Assembly (NCBI RefSeq): GCF_036173065.1
Contig: NZ_CP108042.1
Span: 1-64,000 of the forward strand
Direction: 5' to 3'
Source: Rhodococcus sp. NBC_00297
GTDB lineage: Bacteria; Actinomycetota; Actinomycetes; Mycobacteriales; Mycobacteriaceae
Length of the DNA: 64,000 nt
Shown here: one piece after another, positions 53,315 through 62,561 of the stretch
How positions within the stretch are numbered: position 1 is the first letter of the stretch
How the letters are laid out: each line of letters opens with the position of its first letter
Translations under genes and position numbers: made by a program
Notes under the pieces: generated by a model
Databases searched by the model: none
Told to the model about the DNA's origin: nothing
The model's input: the letters and a program-made list of their open reading frames with translations, nothing else

Positions 53315-54805
53315 ATGAGTTCAGTCGCGAGTCCACTCGTGATCGGCGGTGTCGAGATCCCTACCGTCCGACCGCAGCTTTTTATCGCGGGACAATGGCG
53401 TGACGCGTCGGACGGAAGTACGTTCGAAGTTCTCGCACCGGCCAGCGAGGAACACCTTGCCCACGTTGCCGCGGCAACCGAGGCGGATGTCGATGCCGCC
53501 GTCTCGGCCGCTCGGGCGCAATTCGATGGAGGGGAATGGTCACGCCTTGCCCCGTTCGAGCGCGGACTTCTGCTCTTCCGCCTCGCCGACCTCATCGAGC
53601 GTGATGCGAAATTGCTCGCCACCCTCGAGGCAGCGGACGTCGGGCGACCGATTTTCGAGCCCACCTACGACATGACCGTGGTGGTTGATGTGTTCCGTCA
53701 TTTCGGCGGGTGGGCTGACAAGATCGACGGACGGTGGCTTTCGCCGCAGCCCGCGTTCGGACACGATCGACGGGCCTACACGGTGCGCGAGGCCCTCGGC
53801 GTCGTCGGCGCCATCACACCGTGGAATCTCCCCACACTGATTGCAGCATGGAAACTCGCCCCGGCTCTTGCCGCAGGAAACACGGTCGTGCTCAAACCGG
53901 CGGAGGACGCGACACTCAGCATCCTCCATCTGGCCCGCTTGATCGAGGAGGCGGGCTTCCCGCCCGGGTCGGTCAACGTCGTTCCGGGCCTCGGCAAGGT
54001 GGCCGGATCTGCCATCGTGAAGCATGCCGGAGTCGACAAAGTCTCCTTCACCGGAAGTACCGCTGTAGGACGCGAAATCTCGTTGCAAGCCGCCGGAGAC
54101 TTCAAGCGAGTGACTCTTGAACTCGGAGGAAAATCGCCTCAGTTAGTGTTCGCGGATTCCAACGTGGACGAGATCGTTCCCGGTATCGCTGCCGGCTTCT
54201 TCGCGAATCAAGGTCAGACGTGTGCCGCGGGCTCTCGTATCCTTGTTGCTCGTGAGAAGTACGACGACGTCGTAGCTGGACTCGCAGCCGTCGCTCGCAG
54301 CATTCGCCTGGGTGACCCCTTCGACCCGGAAACCCAGATGGGTGCTCTGGTCAACGCCCGTCAGCGCGAACGCGTGCTGGATTTCGTCGCACGTGGACAA
54401 GCCGACGGGGCCGAGCTCGTTGCGGGCGGTGGTCGGCCCGACAGAGCCGGCTTCTTCGTCGAGCCCACCATCTTCGCCGGTGGAGGAAGCAAGACATCGA
54501 TTGCCCAGGAGGAGATTTTCGGTCCCGTCGGCCTTGTCCTTCCTTTCGACAGCGTCGACGAGGCGGTCGCCATGGCAAACGACACCCGTTATGGGCTCGC
54601 CGCCTACGTGTGGACCCGCGACATCAGCCTTGCGCATCAGGTCGCGGCGCGTGTGAAGGCCGGCGCCGTCTACATCAACGGCGGAGGCGCTCCAGATGCG
54701 CGACTTCCCTGGGGAGGTACGAAAGCCAGTGGCGTGGGCCGTGAACTGGGGTTCGCGGGAATCGAAGCCAACACGGAGGAGAAGTCCGTAACCCTGACCC
54801 TGTGA
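53315..54805 (+). CDS. Aldehyde dehydrogenase
   Basis: 496 aa from the ATG at 53315 (CAAGGAGACAGA upstream; the ORF extends further without homology). Motifs: VGAITPWNLPTLIAAWKLAP, FTGSTAVGREI, Glu in LELGGKSPQL, Cys in NQGQTCAAGSR, EEIFGPVG. Close to general betaine-aldehyde/phenylacetaldehyde-type ALDHs. Third gene of the ridA-luciferase-like-ALDH unit, followed by a strong terminator hairpin. It would oxidise an aldehyde released after deamination (inference). Confidence 0.92.
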   Translation: MSSVASPLVIGGVEIPTVRPQLFIAGQWRDASDGSTFEVLAPASEEHLAHVAAATEADVDAAVSAARAQFDGGEWSRLAPFERGLLLFRLADLIERDAKLLATLEAADVGRPIFEPTYDMTVVVDVFRHFGGWADKIDGRWLSPQPAFGHDRRAYTVREALGVVGAITPWNLPTLIAAWKLAPALAAGNTVVLKPAEDATLSILHLARLIEEAGFPPGSVNVVPGLGKVAGSAIVKHAGVDKVSFTGSTAVGREISLQAAGDFKRVTLELGGKSPQLVFADSNVDEIVPGIAAGFFANQGQTCAAGSRILVAREKYDDVVAGLAAVARSIRLGDPFDPETQMGALVNARQRERVLDFVARGQADGAELVAGGGRPDRAGFFVEPTIFAGGGSKTSIAQEEIFGPVGLVLPFDSVDEAVAMANDTRYGLAAYVWTRDISLAHQVAARVKAGAVYINGGGAPDARLPWGGTKASGVGRELGFAGIEANTEEKSVTLTL

Positions 54806-54859
54806 ACCCCGGGTGACTCGGCTTCTCCGATTCCGCTTCGGATCCTGACGAGGGGGCGA

Positions 54860-54897
54860 CTGGCACACCGGCGGACTTCGATCCGCCGGTGTGCCAG
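54860..54897. terminator. Perfect 16-bp hairpin after the aldehyde dehydrogenase gene
   Basis: Bases 54860-54875 pair exactly with 54882-54897 around CTTCGA. It closes the + strand unit that begins at ridA. Confidence 0.8.
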
Positions 54898-55542
54898 GCA
54901 TCAACGATGGAGGACAGCAGGACATCGCAGCTGTCCTCGCACGCGCAGAGTCATGTCGCAGACTCCGCGGCCCAGTCGAACTACGCCCCCGTTCGACATT
55001 CGGGACATTGCACACTGCGGGTTCGAACCATGATCATGCGTTCGAGAACAGGTGCCGGTAAAGACCGCTGTCGTCCCGCGGACACCTTGTTCTTCGACTC
55101 GGCGCATTCTTCGGCATGTTCTGCGGTGACGCCGCGTACATCACGCTGTCCTCGGCGCGATGTACGCGACAACCGCGGCGATCTCGGCCATCGCATGGTT
55201 CGCGGCCATACGGTCACCGAGACGGGCGTGGCGATGTCCCGTTTACGAAGCGCGACGCGTCCTAACGGTTTCGAAGCAATTCTGTCACAGAACAACCAGG
55301 AGATGGTCGAAAGATGCGCCCCCTGCTCACCGGCAGAGAGATACACCTCCGCTCACAGGCATAGAATGAGTTGCCGAGACGGACGTCGCGCACGAGCACT
55401 CGCAGCGAAAGGTCGTGCCGGAGGTGCACACACGATCGACAAGCCGATGGTCGACACGGGAGTCCGTGCCCGGGTGCCGCTATTCGCCGGCTGGTCGACG
55501 ATTGATCGCCTTCAATCCCTGCACTGCAGGCCGTAGCTCGGT
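54898..55542. other. Gap without a supported gene
   Basis: About 645 bases. Several ORFs are open but none shows a family pattern or good ribosome site. A + strand frame around 55090-55230 has short hydrophobic runs (FFGMFCGDAAYITL, AMYATTAAISAIAWFAAI) broken by frameshifts, which could be a worn transporter fragment; I cannot confirm it. Confidence 0.4.
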
Positions 55543-55971
55543 TCAGTCCACCTGCGCAAGCAGACCGACAGCATGTACCCCGGCGACACAGGCCGCCTCA
55601 TCTGCATCTGACGTATCTCCCGAGATTCCGATGGCGCCTATCAGCTCGCTGTCCTGATCCCGAATCAGAACACCCCCGGGCACCGGTATCAATGACCCTC
55701 CGGTCGCCGCAGTCGCAGCGGCGATGAAGTACGACTGGGCCTCGGCACGCTGCATCAGCGCGCGCGATCCCATACCGAAGGCGAGAGCGCCTTGTGCCTT
55801 GCCGCTGGCGATCTCGTAACGCTTGATCGACGCTCCGTCCTCGCGCTCCGCCGCGATCAGATGACCACCGGAGTCGTACACTACTACGGTGAGCGGTTTG
55901 AGCTCATACTCCGCGGCGTGCCTCCGTGATGCGGCGATGATCTCGGATGCGGTCTTGAGGGATAGGTTCAC
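55543..55971 (-). CDS. GlcG/HbpS-family protein
   Basis: 142 aa from a GTG with TAAGGAAG upstream. DUF336 fold: VVVYDSGGHLIAAEREDGA, SGKAQGALAFGMGSRAL, PVPGGVLIRDQDSELIGAIG and SGDTSDADEAACVAG. The family includes GlcG of the glycolate operon and the haem-binding HbpS; many members sit near dehydrogenases of aldehydes or glycols. With malate synthase G (GlcB) 2.6 kb away it hints at glycolate/glyoxylate metabolism, though no clear glycolate oxidase is present. Confidence 0.88.
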   Translation of the reverse strand: MNLSLKTASEIIAASRRHAAEYELKPLTVVVYDSGGHLIAAEREDGASIKRYEIASGKAQGALAFGMGSRALMQRAEAQSYFIAAATAATGGSLIPVPGGVLIRDQDSELIGAIGISGDTSDADEAACVAGVHAVGLLAQVD

Positions 55972-56037
55972 AATGCTTCCTTAAAGAGATGTCTTGCATT
56001 CGAGTCGGACCGATGTGCGACTGAGCCTCTTCGAAGA

Positions 56038-56076
56038 GACGAAGCCACGCAGTGGAGATCACTGCATGGCTTCGTC
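56038..56076. terminator. Hairpin downstream of the second Rieske gene
   Basis: 56038-56054 pairs with 56060-56076 (17 positions, one mismatch) around GAGAT. It lies just beyond the stop of the - strand Rieske gene at 56096. Confidence 0.7.
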
Positions 56077-56095
56077 GGGCTCTACGAGGGACGAA

Positions 56096-57238
56096 TCAGG
56101 CTTCCATCAACTTGATGTAATCAAGTAGCGCTGCTTCCATGTCGGTCTCCCGCAGTGAATGATTGGGGCCTGGAATATAGCGGTCCGATGACACACCTCG
56201 TTGCTGGCGCTCGACGAACACGTAGTCCTGTTCGGCAACGGCACTGAACAGTGCTATGACGTCCTTCACCTCGTAATCCACGCCTTCCACAGCGTCCTCG
56301 TGAACGAACCACTGCAGAACGATTTCCGACGTGTCCACCGAGATCGGATGCACGATCATTTTCTGGCTGTAATCACAGAAGTGGGGGTGCGAGGACCACA
56401 TCACCATGTCGGCCCACACGAAGCTGTCACCATCTGCCAGGTTTCCGAGGCGCTTCTTACAAACGCGCTCGCCGTCCATCGAGTACGTCTTCACGTCTTC
56501 CTTGAGACCGAATGAACTATCAACCCCGCAGGCAACGAGCTCGCCGTCGTCACCACGTTCGTAATAGAAATTCTCGAGATCGGCGACGACCGCGATATCC
56601 GGGTGGCCACTCGCACAGTGGTAACACTCGATATTGTTCTCCATCACGATTTTCCAGTTCGCCTTGGCGATATGGCGGTTCTCGTGAATCATCTTGACCC
56701 GTTCGGGCTCGATACTCGACAACTTTTCGTCGTTGATGGGGAACATGCCCCCGCCGCTCAATTGATCACGCAGGGACATCTCAGGCTCTTTGCCGAGCCA
56801 CACGTAGATCGAACCGTAGAACACCTCGCAGTGAGCTTCTTGTAGCCCGAATTCCGGATAATCGAAGTCTTCACCATTCCGCATCGCCGGCGCTGCCAAC
56901 AGTGACCCGTCGAGGCCGTATGACCAGCGATGGTACGGGCACACGAATGCTTTGGCTTTTCCCGTCGACAGTTCGTCGCAGATCTGAGACCCGCGGTGCC
57001 GACACACATTGAAATAAGCGCGTACCGCGCCGTTGCGGTCGCGTGTCACGATGAGGCTTTCGAGCGCAGCGCGCACAGTCACATAATCACCCGGTTCACG
57101 GACCTGGCTGACGTGCGCTACGTAAAGCCACTTCCTCTTGAAGACCTTCTCCTTCTCCTGTTCGAAGATCTGCGGAGAGGTGTAGTACTCGCCCGGGAGG
57201 CTCGTGAAGTAGTTGGGATGGCGTACGACAACAGACAA
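56096..57238 (-). CDS. Rieske non-haem iron oxygenase, alpha subunit (second copy)
   Basis: 380 aa from a TTG at 57238. This start is chosen because GAGGAGAG precedes it and because the resulting N-terminus aligns without gaps to the paralogue at 22664 (HPNYFTSLPGEYY versus HLDYFTSLPRSYY). Rieske ligands CRHRGSQIC and CPYHRWSYG; mononuclear iron site MENNIECYHCASGH; PIDxD-like C-terminal segment HPISVDTSEIVLQWFVHEDA. It is clearly related to the first copy but diverged, so it may act on a different or successive N-methyl or ring substrate. No electron-transfer partner is adjacent; the reductase at 39459 is one candidate. Probably controlled by the GntR regulator upstream. Confidence 0.85.
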   Translation of the reverse strand: MSVVVRHPNYFTSLPGEYYTSPQIFEQEKEKVFKRKWLYVAHVSQVREPGDYVTVRAALESLIVTRDRNGAVRAYFNVCRHRGSQICDELSTGKAKAFVCPYHRWSYGLDGSLLAAPAMRNGEDFDYPEFGLQEAHCEVFYGSIYVWLGKEPEMSLRDQLSGGGMFPINDEKLSSIEPERVKMIHENRHIAKANWKIVMENNIECYHCASGHPDIAVVADLENFYYERGDDGELVACGVDSSFGLKEDVKTYSMDGERVCKKRLGNLADGDSFVWADMVMWSSHPHFCDYSQKMIVHPISVDTSEIVLQWFVHEDAVEGVDYEVKDVIALFSAVAEQDYVFVERQQRGVSSDRYIPGPNHSLRETDMEAALLDYIKLMEA

Positions 57239-57267
57239 GGGTCTCTCCTCTACCACGCAATATGGAT

Positions 57268-57280
57268 TGCATTGTGCATT
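57268..57280. promoter_or_regulatory. Tandem TGCATT repeat upstream of the second Rieske gene
   Basis: TGCATT-G-TGCATT is a direct repeat about 30-42 bases before the TTG start. It contains the AATGCA core (reverse strand) of the recurring element and lies between the GntR gene and the Rieske gene, a fitting operator position. Confidence 0.45.
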
Positions 57281-57408
57281 CTTCCACTGTACGCGACTTG
57301 CTTGTTGGCGTACATACAGAGCGGAGAAAATCTTCGCGACCAGCTCAGGAGCTACCGGATCGACCGACCCCATCGACAGCAGAATCAAGTCGTGTCTGAC
57401 TTGACGTC

Positions 57409-58188
57409 CTACACAGGTTCGCGATCGAGCGCTCGTCGTGAGTTGACGACCTGCGTGTCACCGTCAGTGAAGACAGGCCCTGTGCCGCTCTGCATCGCAA
57501 CGTCCGACGACGCCTTCTGCCACTGGCCGAACGAATCGATGAGCCGATCGCCGAGCGACTGGATGTGAGACTGCATAATCAGCGAAGCCCGGCGTGGCTC
57601 GCGTGCTTGTATCGCGTCTACCAGAGCCCGATGTTCGGCACGTGTGATGTTCATGTCGGGCGCGACATCGTCGTCCGTGGCTGCAGCCAAGCGCAGATAC
57701 ACATCGGCGGCGTCTCTGAACTGAGCGATGACCTCGCACAGCCGCGGCATTTTCGCACTCTCGTACATCCGGGCATGGAAGTCCCGATTGAGTTGGAAAT
57801 ATTTCAATGGATCATCGACGTCATCCATTGTATCGAGTAAGAGCTCTAGATCTGCAATGTCACGGTCCCCCGCTTGCCGTGCGGCCTCTTCGACAGCTAA
57901 GCACTCTAGGCGGGTGCGAATCTTGAAGTTCTCCCGAAGATCCTGCAATCTGATGGACAACACCATCGCGCCGCGGTAGGCATCGAGGACGACCAGGCCT
58001 TCACGTTCGAGGACCGTGAGCGCCTCCCGAACTGGGGTTGTACTCACTCCCAATCGCTTGGCGAGCTCCACCTGACGAATCCGGCTTCCCGCCGGCATGA
58101 CGCCTGACAAGATGTCATCGCGCAGACGCTGGATGACTATCTGGGTCCTGGTCTGAGGTTGGATCCTGTCATCTCGCGCCATGCTCAT
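57409..58188 (-). CDS. GntR-family (FCD) transcriptional regulator
   Basis: 259 aa. Winged helix at the N-terminus: RLRDDILSGVMPAGSRIRQV and KRLGVSTTPVREALTVLEREGL, then DAYRGAMV. The C-terminal FCD domain has helices with LNRDFHARMYESA and ITRAEHRALVDAI, which supply the metal-binding Asp/His set of the family. Ligands are usually organic acids. It is immediately upstream of the second Rieske gene and 370 bases from divergent malate synthase, so both are likely targets. It is also the best local candidate for reading the recurring AATGCA element. Confidence 0.9.
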   Translation of the reverse strand: MSMARDDRIQPQTRTQIVIQRLRDDILSGVMPAGSRIRQVELAKRLGVSTTPVREALTVLEREGLVVLDAYRGAMVLSIRLQDLRENFKIRTRLECLAVEEAARQAGDRDIADLELLLDTMDDVDDPLKYFQLNRDFHARMYESAKMPRLCEVIAQFRDAADVYLRLAAATDDDVAPDMNITRAEHRALVDAIQAREPRRASLIMQSHIQSLGDRLIDSFGQWQKASSDVAMQSGTGPVFTDGDTQVVNSRRALDREPV

Positions 58189-58558
58189 ACCGTTCTTTCA
58201 ATCCGCGCAGCCCACGCGGCGGGAAGTGGTTTGCGGTTCGATAAGGCACGATGCAATCATACCAGATCGGGCATTCGCTAATCGAAGTAGCGGGCGAAAC
58301 TCACCCGTCGGATAGTTGACGCTCACAAACCGCAGGTGGAACCGTCCGTATCGAGTCGTGCGGCAACCAGATCGTTTGATGGCGGTCTCGAGAAGCGCCC
58401 CCCGGCCAGGTTCCGATACTGCACAATATCTCGTGCAGCGCACGCCGCGCCGGTCATGAGGGGACGGCGAGATGCCGTGGTTCGGGCCCGGACGACTCAT
58501 GCTCACGCACACCGCTGAGGACGATGTCGTCGATCGGCCCTGACCCGAAGGATCATGT
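58189..58558. other. Divergent promoter region between GntR and malate synthase genes
   Basis: No gene is supported. Near 58248-58262, CACGATGCAATCATA carries the ATGCAAT word of the recurring element on the GntR-gene side. No other recognisable site. Confidence 0.4.
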
Positions 58559-60745
58559 ATGACAAACCGCATTACAGTCGGAGGCCTCGAAGTAGCGACG
58601 GTACTCCACGACTTCGTCGAACAGGAAGCACTATCCGGGACAGGATTGGATGCGTCCGAGTTCTGGACAGGTGTCGAGTCCCTCATCAAGGATCTGAAGA
58701 CCACCAACGCGGAACTTCTGGCTACTCGCGATGAACTACAGGACAAGCTGGACTCCTGGCACCGAGAGAACCCGGGTCCGGGCTACGACAAACTGGCCTA
58801 CACGAGATACCTGGCCGAGATCGGTTACTTGTCGGACCCGCCATCCGATTTCCAGATTTCGACGTCGGGCGTGGACACCGAGATTGCCTCCGTCGCCGGA
58901 CCACAGTTGGTCGTGCCCGTACTCAATGAGCGCTTCGCTATCAATGCCGCCAATGCCCGTTGGGGGTCTCTCTACGACGCTCTGTACGGTACCGACGCCA
59001 TCTCTGACCAGCCGGATTCCGGCGTTTCAGGTTACGACGAGAATCGCGGTGCCGGAGTCGTGGCATACGCAAGAAGCTTCTTGGACGAGATAGCGCCGCT
59101 GTCCGCGGGGTCACACGCTCACAGCACCGGTTACACCGTGAGCCAAGGGCTTCTGAATGTGCGCCTAGGGGACGGCTCATCCGTCTCGTTGCAAGACCCA
59201 TCGCAGCTCGTCGGGTATCAGGGCGCCGAAAGCTCACCATCAGTAATTCTTCTGCTGCACAACGGATTGCATGTCGAGGTACGTATCGATTCAACCACCG
59301 TCATCGGCAGCAAGGACGCGGCGGGCGTTAGCGATCTGGTTCTCGAATCAGCACTGACCACCATCATGGACTTCGAGGATTCGGTCGTCGCAGTGGATGC
59401 CGATGACAAAGTTGCGGGCTACCGCAATTGGCTCGGGCTCATGCGCGGCGATCTCACCGCGGAAATCGACAAGAACGGGCGAACGTATGTACGTGCACTC
59501 CACCCAGATCGGATCTACTCCTCAGTACACGGTCACGAGCTGACCCTGCACGGCCGCTCTCTACTGTTGGTTCGTAACGTCGGACACCTCATGACCTCGG
59601 ACGCTATCGTGGACAGCGACGGAGACGAAGTTCCGGAAGGGATCTTGGACGCCGTCATCACCTCTCTTGCCGGAATGCACTCGCTCCTCCCCTCGAACAG
59701 CATGTTGAAAAATAGTCGCACCGATTCCATCTACATCGTCAAACCCAAGCTGCACGGGCCGGACGAAGCCGCTTTCGCAGTCGAGACGCTGCAGCGGGTC
59801 GAGAACATCCTGGGATTGAAGCCCAACACGATCAAACTCGGCATCATGGACGAAGAGCGCCGAACATCAGTCAACCTGAAACAGGTGATTCATGTCGCTC
59901 GGGAACGTCTTGTCTTCATCAATACCGGATTTCTCGATAGGACCGGAGACGAGATTCACACGTCCATGGAGGCAGGTCCGATGGTCCCGAAGGGGTCCAT
60001 GAAGGCCCAGGAGTGGATGCAAGCATACGAGAACTCGAACGTAGATGTCGGCCTTGCAGCCGGCTTGAGTGGAAAAGCGCAGATCGGCAAAGGGATGTGG
60101 GCTATGCCCGATCTGATGAAGGACATGCTGGATCAGAAGATCGCACACCCGATGGCAGGTGCAACCACGGCCTGGGTCCCGTCGCCGACCGCAGCAACTC
60201 TACACTCTCTGCATTATCACAAAGTCGACGTATTCGCTCGTCAAACTGAAATCGTGCAATCACGGCATTCCACTTTCGAACAGATCCTGGAGATACCGCT
60301 TACACCGTCGACCGCATGGCCCGATGAACAGATCGCACTCGAGCTGGACAACAACAGCCAATCGATTCTCGGTTACGTCGTGCGCTGGGTCTATTTCGGA
60401 ATCGGGTGCTCCAAAGTGCCCGATATTCACGATGTGGGGTTGATGGAAGATCGCGCGACACTCCGCATATCCAGCCAATCCATCGCGAACTGGTTGCACC
60501 ATGGCATTGTCACAGCTGCGCAGGTCCGTCAGTCGCTGGAGCGGATGGCTTCGGTGGTCGACCGGCAGAACTCGACCGATCCCGCATACCGTGCCATGGC
60601 TGAAAGTTTGGAAGACAACATCGCCTTCCAGGCCGCCTGCGAGCTCATCTTCTCTGGCACCAGCCAGCCCAACGGCTACACAGAACCGGTCCTACATCGA
60701 CGCCGACGCGAATACAAAGCAGCGTTCCACCGAAGCGGATACTGA
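58559..60745 (+). CDS. glcB: Malate synthase G
   Basis: 728 aa, the usual GlcB length (about 720-740), CGAAGGA before the ATG. Family blocks: an N-terminal helical clasp, [40 protein letters not shown] segment, [15 protein letters not shown] with acidic metal ligands, [25 protein letters not shown] with catalytic Arg, and the C-terminal [21 protein letters not shown]. Joins glyoxylate and acetyl-CoA to malate. On a catabolic island it implies that the pathway yields glyoxylate or glycolate in addition to acetyl-CoA. Confidence 0.95.
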   Translation: MTNRITVGGLEVATVLHDFVEQEALSGTGLDASEFWTGVESLIKDLKTTNAELLATRDELQDKLDSWHRENPGPGYDKLAYTRYLAEIGYLSDPPSDFQISTSGVDTEIASVAGPQLVVPVLNERFAINAANARWGSLYDALYGTDAISDQPDSGVSGYDENRGAGVVAYARSFLDEIAPLSAGSHAHSTGYTVSQGLLNVRLGDGSSVSLQDPSQLVGYQGAESSPSVILLLHNGLHVEVRIDSTTVIGSKDAAGVSDLVLESALTTIMDFEDSVVAVDADDKVAGYRNWLGLMRGDLTAEIDKNGRTYVRALHPDRIYSSVHGHELTLHGRSLLLVRNVGHLMTSDAIVDSDGDEVPEGILDAVITSLAGMHSLLPSNSMLKNSRTDSIYIVKPKLHGPDEAAFAVETLQRVENILGLKPNTIKLGIMDEERRTSVNLKQVIHVARERLVFINTGFLDRTGDEIHTSMEAGPMVPKGSMKAQEWMQAYENSNVDVGLAAGLSGKAQIGKGMWAMPDLMKDMLDQKIAHPMAGATTAWVPSPTAATLHSLHYHKVDVFARQTEIVQSRHSTFEQILEIPLTPSTAWPDEQIALELDNNSQSILGYVVRWVYFGIGCSKVPDIHDVGLMEDRATLRISSQSIANWLHHGIVTAAQVRQSLERMASVVDRQNSTDPAYRAMAESLEDNIAFQAACELIFSGTSQPNGYTEPVLHRRRREYKAAFHRSGY

Positions 60746-60788
60746 TCCGGCCGTCTGGTCGATCGCCAGGTTGAGCTGAACCACGAAA

Positions 60789-60828
60789 ATCCTCACTCGG
60801 TGTACCACAAGGGCCACCGAGTGAGGAT
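60789..60828. terminator. 14-bp stem hairpin between convergent genes
   Basis: ATCCTCACTCGGTG at 60789-60802 pairs exactly with 60815-60828 around a 12-base loop, between glcB and the aminotransferase gene; likely bidirectional. Confidence 0.8.
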
Positions 60829-60866
60829 CTCCGTTGATGTCAGTTACCGAGGAGTGGCGATCCGGT

Positions 60867-62240
60867 TCAGGCTTCTCGCTCTGAGAAAGACCCGTCGGCC
60901 TGCAGCCGAGTCAACGTATCGGTCAACGCAGCGACGATGCGATCGATCTGCTCGTCGTTGATAACGAGTGGCGGCGTGACACTCAGAATCGGGCCACCGA
61001 CCCTCACCAGCACGCCGTGATCACGACGCATCAAGTCGTCCACCCCCTCGCCGTACGGCAGCATCAAGGGTTCACGAGTTATTTTGCTCTTCACCAGTTC
61101 GATCGCGATCATCAGTCCACGGCCGCGAATATCGCCCACAACCGGTAGTTCACGCAGAGGAGCCAGCTTCTCGAGAAGGAGTTCGCCGGCCCTCTTTGCC
61201 TTGGCCGGCAGATCCTCTCTCTCGATGATTTCGATGTTCTTGAGTGCAACTGCGCACGACACCGGATTACCGAAGTACGTGAAGCCGTGGATGAATCCCT
61301 CGGCGCTTGCAGCAGCGCTTCCGACCGCCTCGGTCATCAACACCGCACCGAGAGGCGAGTAGCCACTCGTTATCCCCTTGGCGAGAACCAGGATATCCGG
61401 TTCCATGCCCAGATCATCCGACGTGAACCATGTGCCCGTTCGACCGAACGCTGTGACGACCTCGTCGGCAATCAGCAAGATGCCGTGCCGCTTGAGCACA
61501 GCACAGACTCTCGGCCAATAGTCGGTGGGCGCGAACATCACGCCACCCGCCATGGTGATCGGTTCTCCGATCATTGCTGCGATGTTTTCTGCGCCGATGC
61601 GCGCGATAGTCGACTCGAGCTCGTCGATCAAGTAGTCTGTCGGATCTTGATCACCGTAGAGTTCGGTGTGGTACCGGTCTGCTTGGGTCAGTCTCTCGAC
61701 GTTGGGCAGCAAGGGACCGATTCCATTGTGAGCGGGAAGTATTCCGGACAACGTGCCACTACCGTAACCGGCGCCGTGATAAGCCCAGCTCCGCGAAAGA
61801 ATCCAAGTTCGCTCCGGCGCGCCGTTACGTGCGTGGTACAGACGAGCGAGTTTGATGGAGGTTTCGTTCGCTTCCGAGCCACCGCTCGTGAAGAAAACTT
61901 TCTTCATGTTTCCTGGAGCAATTTCAGTAAGCTTTTCGGCAAGACTGAGCACTTTGTCATTCGAAAAATCAAAAAAACTGGTGAAGAATTCCAGCTCGCG
62001 CATCTGGTCGGCGGCGACGTCTGCGATCTCTCCACGCCCGTGGCCGACTTGCGAGACACAGAGTCCACCGCTCGTCGCATCGAGATACTCGGTCCCGTCT
62101 GCGTCCCACACGCGGCAGCCCTCTCCTCGGACCATCACGTAGCGATCCTTGACTGAGCTGTGGAGATTCGGGTGGATCAGTAGATCGCGGTCGACCTGGG
62201 CCAACTCGCTGAGACTGCGAACCACGGCTGCACTGGTCAC
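60867..62240 (-). CDS. Class III (omega) aminotransferase
   Basis: 457 aa from the GTG at 62240, which follows AGGAAGGTGCA; the ORF extends 60 codons further without homology. PLP fold-type [49 protein letters not shown] and the PLP Lys in [16 protein letters not shown]. It resembles taurine/beta-alanine/omega-amine:pyruvate transaminases. With pyruvate as acceptor it would form alanine, which alanine dehydrogenase (35353) recycles; with glyoxylate as acceptor it would form glycine. Substrate not determinable. Confidence 0.92.
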   Translation of the reverse strand: MTSAAVVRSLSELAQVDRDLLIHPNLHSSVKDRYVMVRGEGCRVWDADGTEYLDATSGGLCVSQVGHGRGEIADVAADQMRELEFFTSFFDFSNDKVLSLAEKLTEIAPGNMKKVFFTSGGSEANETSIKLARLYHARNGAPERTWILSRSWAYHGAGYGSGTLSGILPAHNGIGPLLPNVERLTQADRYHTELYGDQDPTDYLIDELESTIARIGAENIAAMIGEPITMAGGVMFAPTDYWPRVCAVLKRHGILLIADEVVTAFGRTGTWFTSDDLGMEPDILVLAKGITSGYSPLGAVLMTEAVGSAAASAEGFIHGFTYFGNPVSCAVALKNIEIIEREDLPAKAKRAGELLLEKLAPLRELPVVGDIRGRGLMIAIELVKSKITREPLMLPYGEGVDDLMRRDHGVLVRVGGPILSVTPPLVINDEQIDRIVAALTDTLTRLQADGSFSEREA

Positions 62241-62561
62241 AACTGCACCTTCCTGCTGAGTGGAGGACGCGCACCACTGCACGCCCGCGAGGTCGAGAAC
62301 CGGAGGCGCCGCCTGGAGCATCGAAAGTACGACGCAAGCATCGTCGCCGCCTCGACCTGCGGCTACCTCGGAAATTATATTCTGCATCATCTTGCGCTGG
62401 CCCGCAAGGTGCACCACCACGCATGCGCCGGCAATGCCGAATCAGTCAACGCCACGAGCAGGCCAGGAGAAGCGTGAGGTCACGACCTCTGAGTCACGGC
62501 ACGACAAGGAGCCCGGTAGGACGGGTCGGACGATCGTCCGAAATCACGCGGTCGCGAACCT
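62241..62561. promoter_or_regulatory. Leader of the aminotransferase gene with AT-rich element at 62374-62390
   Basis: No separate gene is supported in this 321-base stretch. ATTATATTCTGCATCAT at 62374-62390 (reverse ATGATGCAGAATATAAT) carries the GCAGAATA word also seen at 38173, about 135 bases upstream of the aminotransferase start. Confidence 0.4.

Noticed and set aside
54889..55536. 215-aa ORF after the aldehyde dehydrogenase terminator
   Set aside because: No start signal or domain; composition resembles non-coding high-GC sequence.
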